A stretch of 28,234 nt of DNA from Ophiothrix spiculata. Taxonomy: Eukaryota > Echinodermata > Ophiuroidea > Amphilepidida > Ophiotrichidae. How positions within the stretch are numbered: position 1 is the stretch's first letter; the number at the start of each line of letters is the position of its first letter. Of the stretch, positions 1 through 10,700 are shown piece by piece. A model generated the notes under the pieces. It was given only the letters and a program-made list of their open reading frames with translations, ran no database searches and had not been told where the DNA came from. Location: the NCBI GenBank assembly GCA_000969725.1, contig JXSR01S067757.1; one strand, written 5' to 3'. The translations under genes and the position numbers were made by a program.

Positions 1-673
1 CACCCCAACTTTGACGCCTACCCTAACCCCACCTTAGGTGGTACCCCCAACCCTAATTTTTCATCAAAATGAATGCATAGGCTGTAAAAGAGATTAACCA
101 AATACTAAATACATGTGGAATTAAATTCGGGATCCCGAATTTAATTCAACACGTTGGCATAACAAAAAAGAAGTATATCTATGCAAAATCATTTGGAGGT
201 ATTAATATCTACCCTTAAGAAACCCAATAGGTTAAAAAACCAAAAGTAATGGGTGACAGGGGCGCTTCATTTTTTTCTGTTAATACACAAGATATATGTG
301 ATGGCTAACCCCGAAAGGGGGTCTTTGCAGATGATATCAATTTTGATTTTATTATTTCATCTGTTACAGTATTTTCTAAGCTTTAATTATGAAACCTTAC
401 TTGTTGAAATTGATCAAAGCGATCAAATTTTACAACAGAAAATCTGCTGAAAATACTTATTATTTTCCTTATTTTTTGCTGCCTATTTTCATCAGTTTCT
501 CGAAAAGTGTTCTGTCGCAAAGTCCTCCTTTTCGGGGTGAGTCATCACATATATACAGACTAACTTTGTATTAAGTAAATACTGATACTCTGCGGCTTAT
601 CGTATTTAAATAATTAAGAAAATAAATAAATAAAAACAACAACAACAAAAAACCCGTCTGTCAAAAGGGCCAA
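1..673. other. No gene seen; 75-bp motif shared with intron 5
   Basis: Short open frames here have no recognisable protein character. The only structured item is 198-272 (GGTATTAATATCTACC near one end, GGGCGCTTCATTT at the other), which recurs at 6611-6686. The missing first half of the Calx-beta domain was sought here and not found. Confidence 0.5.
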
Positions 674-1439
674 GGTGAGTAGACCCACCCAGTGGGGTGA
701 GTTGGCTCCATTTAATATGAAAAAGAGTGTGCTGCATACAAAAATTCCCTATAAGGATGAAATGCCATAATAAAATCAAACAATATTGCAGGGCAATGTT
801 GATCTTTTTAAAAACGTTGTGCCTCACTGTGTACTCTGCAGCTTTTAAGATAAATACACATTGGGATATAGAACGATGGATGTCTTGTGACTGGTTTATG
901 AAGTTGATTGATAGGTAATTGTTTTATTTGTTATAATGGCTTTAAACATTATGCAACCTCATGGTCAAACATGGTTATACGAATATTATGCTCCATTTTA
1001 ACCGTGAATCGTATTAAAACATCATCAATATCATTGTCAACGAGTCTGTGAGTAATTTTGGGTAAATTCGGAACAGGGCCAACTCACCCGTGTGATAGGG
1101 GACTAACTCATCCCGGTAGTCTTGACTACAGCAACAAAACAAAGGATAAGTAGGATTTGATATGTTGGAAAAGTACCAGACCTTGCAAACAATAATAACA
1201 ACTTGAACCAGCGAAGTAATATCTTCACACTAGTACAAAACGTAGCTCAAAAAGTTTACTGGGGTAATCCAAAAAAATATTTTGCTGATAAACACACAAG
1301 GAGATGAGCTCGGTATTGTAAATTTCATGCAAAATTTGATTCTTTATGCATGACCAAAATTCACCACTGACATATTTCTCCCAAGGTCATGTGAGCAGAA
1401 ACACGTGGTGGGCCAACCCACCAAGAGGTCTAATCCACC
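674..1439. repeat. Inverted-repeat element with GGTGAGTTGGC-type ends
   Basis: The segment at 674-709 (GGTGAGTAGACCC then GGGGTGAGTTGGC) is repeated inverted at about 1075-1113 (GGCCAACTCACCC then GGACTAACTCATCCC) and again, more diverged, at 1407-1439. The first pair would bound an element of about 440 bp; the third copy suggests a related end or a larger element. No coding potential is seen inside. It is probably a decayed MITE. Confidence 0.5.
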
Positions 1440-1518
1440 ATCCACAATTTATTGCATAGGCCTATAATAAGATTATGCCTTCCCAATTCTTTATAACATG
1501 TGTCTTCAACATTAACAG

Positions 1519-1755
1519 ATGTTGTATCAACTGGTGGATCAGCCGGGGAGGGCAAAGACTTTATAACTGCTCGTCAAGCAATTACATTTGGTGCTGAAGA
1601 TGGTCAAGAAGAGTCTAGTGTATCTTTTGCAATCCAGATTATGGATGATAATATTGTAGAAGGTTCAGAACATTTTCGACTAAGTTTAGTCAATGCTGCG
1701 GGAGTTTTAATTGGTGAACCGAGTGTGGCGGAGGTATGGATTGCGGATAACGATG
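1519..1755 (+). CDS. Exon: C-terminal half of a Calx-beta domain
   Basis: The exon follows an AACATTAACAG acceptor and ends before a GTAAGG donor, with phase 1 at both ends (79 codons). It encodes the second half of a Calx-beta domain: a GKDF stretch, the ITFGAEDGQEE turn, then DDNIVEGSEHFRLSL, which fits the D..vEg.E.F...L core, and a closing VAEVWIADND strand. The N-terminal half (the strand with the VSE motif) is not visible upstream in this window and should lie on an exon before position 1. The reading frame runs on into the intron to a stop near 1887, but that extension has no Calx-beta character. Confidence 0.85.
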
Positions 1756-4700
1756 GTAAGGCATTTTGTTCAATGTGTTTTTATTTTATAATGTTTTTAC
1801 CCAACTCCATAAAAAGACATTGGGGAGCTTACAATATCATGAACATTTTACTCTTTTTTAATAAAGTATATTGCTTAAAATGTATATAATTATTACAAAT
1901 GCATTTTTATAAATTGATAAAAATTTGTCTTTTTATATTCAATTTTTAACAATTAATATTTTTGAAATCTGATAAATGATGAAATGTATTTCTTGTCATT
2001 TTCAATTTAAAGAGTATCAGTATTTAGGAACGAATAATGCTGAAGTCTTTAGCCCCAATAGTGTTCCAATTAACTCAATAACAATTTTATTTTTGTATCT
2101 TTGGGGAAAATATCAAGTTACTTACCATTTTGGTAAGGACGCGTATACCGTCAGTGAAAGCAGGAATGAAGTCGCTTTAACCGTTATAAGAGAAGGTTAT
2201 CTTGACCAGGACACTAGTATAGGCAAGTATGAACTTATTAATAATAGTTATTACCTCATTATATTGATATCGTATGGCTGGCGTTGTTTTGGGGAAGAAC
2301 GAAAATCTTTTTGACATGGTAGAGACATTTAACTTATAATCCTATCATTTTTGAGAAGCGTTATTCATTTGCTCTAGTCTGTCTGTGAAATGGGAAGCTC
2401 AGTTTTCGATGTGATGTTACTCATAGAATGTTTTATAAGATTGTCCTTAAACTTTATTCTATTTTTATATAAAAAGGACACATGAAACACGAACAACCTA
2501 CATAATTCAATATCACTCACCATATACTAAAATGATGGACATTTGGCTACCTTTATTATTCTTGACAATCTAACTTAACAACATGTTACATAATACATCA
2601 TTAAATCCCCCAGGTATTCTAACCAGGGACATATCAACAGCATCTTCTGGTACCTATCAGGACTACCAGCCTCTTCTTGAAATATCAGGTCATAGCGTTA
2701 TGTTTCAGGCAGATGAAACAATGAAAACAGTTGTTATTGAAATCATCAATGATCCATACTTTGAAACTTCAGAAGAATTTGAAGTGATGTTGACCAGTGA
2801 TGTTACTGAGCAGCTGAGTTATCCTAGCCAAGCTGTAGTGACAATTACCAGTGATGATAGTGAGTAAATGGTGCCAAGTAAAAGTGTCATTTTGGTAAAT
2901 GGGGTATTTACATTTCTTGTCTTATTCTTTTTTTCCCCATTCAGGACATTTTGAATGATATATAAAGAACATTTTTTTTTATTTTAACGCAATATTTTAT
3001 GAAGAAAAAGAAATACTGTTATGCTATTACTTGTGATTACACTTCAAAATACTTTGATATATTTTAACAAGAAAAAACGAAATGTTTATCTTTGTGCTCA
3101 CAGTGTCTTATGTCATGAATTGTGTCGGAGGCATTTCTCTTTCAATTAACCCTTGTTATACGGAGCGATTTTCACAAACATATTATACGGAGGGTTGTTG
3201 TTGCAACCCCCCCCCCCTCCCTAAATGTGTATAGCGAGCCCCTCTGGTACCAACGGATAGGTATCAGTTCCCTATTTCAATTGATACCAAAATCAACGTC
3301 GTCCGTAAATGTATGACGTCACTGTAACATCATAATTACCAAAATACAAAATTGGCATCTGTATGGAAAATATAGGCAAAAATCAAAATGTTCTAAACAA
3401 TCGTAGGAATATGCAATTTTCATGTTTGTTTTTTTTTGTTTTGTTTTGGTTTTTTGCAAAATATTGTAGAAAATTGCTGTTTTTACCTAAATATCAAGTT
3501 TTAAATGCATATATGGTATATAAAAGACTAAAAGGTGCATTTGTAGAATCACGGAGTTGCACTAACCCCCCCCCCCCTACCCCCACACCCACACACACAC
3601 ACACACCTCCGAACCTTGAATGGACCCTGTATCATCTGAAGATGGAAGGGTCGAAATTTTTTCACTAGAGTATACGGAAAGGATGAATTTAGGGGTATAC
3701 CTGGCTTCGCGCTGAGCACGAGGAGTTATAGCGACAGAAAAAAAATAGGTAGGGGTTGATGCACCCCACCCCTTCGTAGAGCTAGGGTTAAGTTCAAGCT
3801 CGGAAACTTAAGTGTGAGAGTACATTCAGTCAGAAATTGTATGTGTTTATTGAAGATTACTTTTTAATGAGATTGTCTTATGGGGGATCTTACAGTTGTC
3901 CTTATTTTCTTCCGTCATGTAGTTCAATGCGCTTTTGATTGTCAAAATGGCGGCTTTTGTGTTGGTCCAGAGGAATGTCAGTGTGCAGATGGATATACGG
4001 GATTCCAGTGTCAAGAAGGTATGTTTACATGAAGCTTTATTCTCGTTACCGTTGATGTCCATATAAATATGAACGAGCTTCAGCGCATCTTATGGTACTC
4101 CGTTTCACCATTGTCCCCATTAGCTGGCAGTGTGCAAATCCAATATCATATATCTACGAAGCTTAATGTGTATCATTTAGACTTGCGGGTTGCGGGTCAA
4201 AATTTCGACATATTTATAGCTAAATTTCGGGTTATAAATTCATAATGCGAAATTTCAGCCTTTTTATAAGGCGAAATTTCGGGTTGCAACCCGAAATTTG
4301 AAAGGACGAATCTCGCAATAATCACACTTTTTCACGATATTGCCCATCTCCATCGCTGACTGACGTAATATCGGAGGCATACTGTATTTAGTGATTGTTT
4401 ACATTAGAAACACGTCAATCGGAGTGATTTCAATAGTATTGTCTGCTTAATTTTCTCCTTATGGACGTGATTTGAAAGGTTTTGATCACGCATACGCATG
4501 GTTTGTTTGTTTATCACGATATCTTGAGAAGCTTACTTGTATTGGTACAAGTTTATATCATCATAAAATGATTTCAAGTTAAGCTTAGGGTTGTAATTCA
4601 AACTACCTAAGGAAAGGGGTACCTATTAGTGCTGAGCGGTACGCAATAACAATTTTCTGCATGGCGGAATTTCGACTTATTCTATTACGAAGTTTCGCCA

Positions 4701-7700
4701 TACGTAACGGCGAAATCTCGTGATACGTATGGCGAAATTTAGTGTTACGTATGTCGATAATTCGGGTTGCAAGTCGAAATTTTGGGTCGCCACTGGAAAT
4801 TTCGCCCGACAAGTCGCAACCTGAAATGATACAAATAAAGCTTCGTATATATCAGTCATCTATGCGACATAATGTTTTTTTGTAACACAGATCGTTATCA
4901 TAGACGAAATGAGGAACTATCTATTTGGTATTAACTGGCAAATTACTATATATACTCCAATCCTATCTAGTACTACACACAACCGGGTCAAGTCGAATTA
5001 AAGTGGTGTTTATTCCTATCGAAGTAACATAATAATCTAACTAATTTCGCTGCAACCGTTCAACACTATTTAAGTGGCTCGTGTCATTAACCTTCACACA
5101 TCTGGGTCAAGTCGAGTAAAGAGTTTGTTATTTCCTACCTATGGAAGTGACGCATAATCGTATTAATTTCCCCTGCAACTGTTCCACACCATTCACGTGT
5201 TTTTCATCATCAATCTGAATTACCCGCGGCAACTGCAGTCGTGCTGACAAGGATTGTCTCCTATAGCAACATTACTTGACATGTGAAGTTTGTTAATTAG
5301 TCTTGTTTGATTAAAGAAGATCGCGGTATTAATTTCCACCAACAGGGGGCAGCGTTACAGAATCAGTTGTTGGTCAGTGGCTGCACTAGGTTTTAACGTA
5401 TTGTCTTCCGGGTTAGCGTCGAAAATGGCGCAAAATAGTAACGATTTGCTACAAGTGCTCCCGAGCCAACGGGCCTTATGTGATAAAACTTTTTACGTGT
5501 TATTTCCTATACCTCAAAATGCTGATTTTTCGAATTATTTGCTACCTGTAGAATTTTTAAAAATTGTTGCTGGTCAATTTTGAATGTCAAGTGGATGTCC
5601 AATCAAGAAAAAAAATATGGGATCACCGACTGTTTTCAAAAGATAGCTAGAGATGAAATTACATGGGATAAAATTTAAAAAACAATTTTCATCGCCGGGG
5701 ATGTCGAAATTTGGTTATATAACATCAAACAGATAAAACAAGTTAATTACGTTCATTAACCTAACGCTTGGGTTTTCAGGTTATCGTCAATTAAATGGAA
5801 AAAGACGTCATCATATATAACGTCATAGCGCGCTTAGATGATCGGTGACCCCCATTTTTTATTGCTGAATTTTGAAGTTTAGACTCTTATCTATAAAATG
5901 ACAAAAATAAACAAAATCTACAGGTAGAAACTCATCACCGCGATCTTCCTTATGCCCACTGTGAGCTGTGTGCATAATCCCAGACTTTTAGACGGCTAAT
6001 CTGTGTATTTCCCCTGAAACACACCAGCCCCAGTTTATTTCTAAAATTACCACCCAAAATATATCTCGTGAAAATAAAAATCGTAACTCTAGATTGTGTC
6101 AAACACTCCAGATATCAACGAGTGCGAGTTGCTTCCACCTGTCTGCATAGGGAACAACATCTTGTGTTTTAACAGAGTAGGGAGCTATGAATGCACCTGT
6201 ACAGATCCAGAATATTTTGTCGAGGGAAATACTTGTATTCGTAAGTAATGTCTATTAAATCTTATTATATTATTATATTTTGTCATCCTATACAAATCAT
6301 CATATACAAAGAGGCAAAGACGAAATTGCACCATATTTGCCAAAACATTTCGATGAAACGCGAAAGAGTGTCAAACGCTTGTTTTTTTCTTTTTGTTTTT
6401 ATGAATTCATTTAGGGAAGGAAAAGAATAATGTATGCTCATTATCCTTTTATTGTGATGACACTGGTAGACAACAATTTGTAACGGTTTACTAAAAGTAA
6501 TACTATAAAAAAACACGCATGTGCTTCCTATATTAATACAAGTGTTATTAAATTCGGCAAATGGCCATAACATAAAAAGTAAGCATATGTGTAAGCCAAC
6601 TCGTCTAGAGGGTATTAATATCTACCAAAAATAAATTCATTAAGCTTTAAAAGTCAAAAAGCTTGGGTAATAAGGGCGCTTCATTTGAATATTGAATTGT
6701 AGATTAAAATCATTAATGCACATATTGAAATCCAAAGTTCTTATATTTTGTTTTTTAGGGGAAACAAAAGACGTAATTGGGAGGCTATATGCGTACGAAT
6801 TCAACAATGAACCAATACAATTTGTAGATGAAATGTATGACACCAAGAGTGAGGAGTTCATGTTTTATTCCGACTTGATTGAGCCTGAGGTAGGAGAAAT
6901 CGTAGCATATTACTGTGATTCGCAGCCATATTATGCACCAAAATTTACAACTTAACATTGTTTGTACATACAAGCACATGTTATGTTGCTCTTTTCAAGT
7001 TTGCCTGTATATTTTCCGAAGTACTTATATTCGTTTTTGCATGATATGATTATACCACGTTATTGAAATCCTGTTGATTGTTATCTTATGAGTGTCATAT
7101 TTTTACACTGCAAGATACGTGCTGTCTACAAGAAATACGAATCAACCGTTTTTTACTTATATTAGTGAAAACAAGTCAAATTCCATATTCGATTGTTTGG
7201 TCATTTTAACATATTTTCAACTTTCAACTTTATTATTTCCATATTAAACAATTATACATCTAAATAACAGACTATTGAAAATCTTTTGGAGAAGACGCGT
7301 TAGGCATAAAAAAAAAACAAGTTTGTTTCCTGTCGGTGGTCAAAAAACCTAAATGCGAAATGCGGTTTTTTATTTTATTTTGTTTTCTTTTTTTTCTATT
7401 GTTCAAGAGGTGCTAAGGCAAATTTTGATTGAACATTCGCATGGTTGATGATTTTTTCAGTAAGAAACCTGTCCGGTTTCAAGTTTTTGTTGAAAAGAAA
7501 ACACTTTTTTAGTAAAAATTTTGCAATTTTCCCCGTTCTTTTTATCAAATTGGCTTTTTTGATTTTCGTTTTCTAAAATATCAAATAAAAAAGTGAAATG
7601 CGCAAATAATGACGCCAAAACGAAATGCGCGCGGCGCACGGGAAACAAACTTGTTTTTTTTTTTTTTTTGCCTTATACGATGTTTATTGGAAATCAGATT

Positions 7701-10700
7701 GGTTTTAATGCACAGAGGAGGTTCATACCCATATACTGATAACAAATATATGGGTAGCAGGCGTTTCGTATAGAAATTCCAAATAGGAAGCTGAACCCCT
7801 CACCCTCCCCTGTTTAGAAAAAAAAATATCCTAGCTTTAACAACAACATCATTCAAAGGAATGGGGAAACAACTTATTGACTTGAAAGCAAAAAGATTGG
7901 CCTGAAAATACACAACGGAAAAAACAAAGTTCATGACAAACTACATAACCAATGAGTCCATAGAAATAGAAAATGAACAGATTGAAAAGATTGACAACTA
8001 CACGTATCTGGGTCAGACGGTGAAAATGGTAGACAAAACGAGAGAAGATTCTGAAGTACTTATTAGAATCAAGTCTGGCTGGAGTTGCTTTGGCCGATAT
8101 AAAGATGTCTTGTGTGACATAGAGATACCACTCTTACTTAGGAGAAAAGTCTTTAACCAGTGCGTTCTACCAACGATGACATACGGTTGTGAAACCTGGA
8201 CAACAACAAAATATCTGGAACAGAAACTCAAGACTGCACAGCATGCAATGGAAAGACGAATGCTGAACGTTACTCTAGAGACAAAATAAGAATTTCACAA
8301 ATCAGAAGAAAAACCCAAGTTATAGACATCATAAAGAGGATAAAAGGCAATAAATGGCGTTGGGCGGGACATGTGATCAAGAGTCGAGACAACCGGTGGA
8401 CTAAAAGGCTGACTGAGTGGCAACCAAGAACAGGGAAGAGAAAGAGGCCGGCAAAAACGTCGTTGGCGTGATGACATCACCTCCTACCTTGGTACCACCC
8501 GGACAGGAGTGGCAGATGGCAGAGAGCAGTGGCGCTTACATGAGGAGGGCTACAGCCAACATGGGCTGACATAGCCAGCAAGGCAAAGCAAGGCATCCTT
8601 TAAGTGTCCTTTCGAGGTTATTCATACCAACGCACACAACATGAAAAATTTCAGTTTTTTAACTGAGATAAGGTTTAAGATTAAAACACAAAATAGGTAA
8701 ACCATATTAGATATCACCAGGCTAGTTTATTCAGTTCAAGATTTGTACCATTTGAACTATTATGTTGTACTCCATTTAACTGTTTCATTTACCTGTTTTA
8801 AGATATTTCACATCTTATGGATTGGTCCACTTTATCCCCTATAAACACTAATTTAATTGAGGTTTTTTTTTTTTTTTTTCATTTTAGCTCGATAACGCAT
8901 TTGAAAGTTTAGATGGCTACCAAGACGTCTCTGTACGAAGATTATTCCCGACGGATAATGGCATCGGTGTGGTCTATAGTGTTAACCTAGCTGCATCTTC
9001 ATCTGCGGATGAGACGGATATAAATTCTCTTGTTGCATCAAACATAAATAGAAACGGCTACCTTGGAAATTCGTTGCTTTTAATTGAAGGACCTACAGGT
9101 ATTGTATAGACTCGTAAATAGCAAGGCTTCAAAATAAATATTCATGTATACGGTGCGCAATAAGTAATGTCCCACCCTGCCTGAGGAGTTTGGCTAACAT
9201 ACTGTATTCCATTACTGGATTGAAGTGTGTACACCATGCACACGCATAAACATATGGCAGCAATCATTTAAGCGTTTCGAGCATCATAATTTATTGAACT
9301 TTGACCATTTTAGACCCGATTTTTCGGGAGGTGAAAATTAAAGGTTCTTTTACCTCAATGAGAGATGCAATAACCAAAATAGACAGAGAGGGTGCTTGTT
9401 AATGACAATGTATATTTTTCTTATTCAAAACGTGTGGACTTTTATTACTGAAATGATATGTAAAATAAGATTCTGGGTTTTAAAAGTAATTAGTATGTTT
9501 TTTTATAAGATTATCTGAAAGTGTACGACCATAAATATTAATTTCAATTTTATATTATTATTGTTTCAACGTTGGTGAAGACAAAACAAGCAAGTGAAGA
9601 CTTCTTTTGAAAGTTTGCATGACAAGATAAATTTTCTATTCCTTTACTTCTTTTACTTCTCAGGTTCGTGTCCCGGTAACTATTGTCTAAACGGAGGCAT
9701 TTGTAGAATACTTCCAGATTTTACTTACGAATGCATGTAAGTATCATATGAAACTCATTTTTAAACCTCCAAAGGGCTCTATATTTCCGTAAACCGTAAC
9801 CTAATGGGCCAATTTGAAACCGCTGTGGTAGGAAAAATAGTCCCCATTCATAGTGTCAGGGTTGTAAACTAACGTATAGGCTGAAACCGTAACTCTCAAG
9901 CAGCATAACATAAGTTTCACCCTTAATTCCGTTATGAACTTAGATTGAAGGGGGTGTAAATGTACTTTTACACCGGTGTATGAGACTGAGTGTCCCCCAT
10001 AACCAGGCGTCCGGGTCTAATTGAACTACACGGAATAAATCGCAATCGATGATTTATTGATCGCACATGTACCAGTACGTTATACACAATTTAATAGTAG
10101 CTAGGACATTTCAGTCACACGGACGCTGTATTTCATTACACCGGCTAGAAAACTCACGATTATCCTGAGAATACATAAACTAAATACTTAAATGTGTAAA
10201 TTTTACTATGCGTTATCTTGTCAAACCTAACAATGACTCTCTTTATGCTGATTCAGATGTAGCGCTGGTTATCATGGTAACAGATGTCAAGATGTTGTAA
10301 CAAATAATTCAGGTTTGAGTTACTTTCATTTTTTATTAATACAGCATTGGTGAAGATGACCGGGTAGGAAAACGATACATATTATTTATAGTACAAATAT
10401 TACTCTAAGCGTTATTGTAAAAATGCATCACGAGGCCAAAAAGTAATAAAACATAATTAAAGAAAAGAATTACATTTCATTTATATGACTTGGGTAAAAC
10501 TGAGGAAAAAGTAAAAGTCGTAAAGGGGCTTCGAAATTAACATAAATATCATGCTAAATCACAATCACAATTTTCGGTAGTGATGAGATAAACACTCGTC
10601 TATCGAGGTTCTCTCGAATATACTTTGTGGTTATTCCAATGACAAAATTGGGTTTGTGGATCATTTTAAAGATGAGTTGGATAGGTCGCCAAAATGTTGT

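Noticed and set aside
727-918. Possible upstream Calx-beta exon
   Set aside because: No V-S-E strand or Calx-beta core in any frame, and it overlaps an inverted-repeat element.
5377-5583. 68-codon frame that looks protein-like
   Set aside because: Lies wholly inside the inverted-repeat element 5314-5951, with no recognisable domain.
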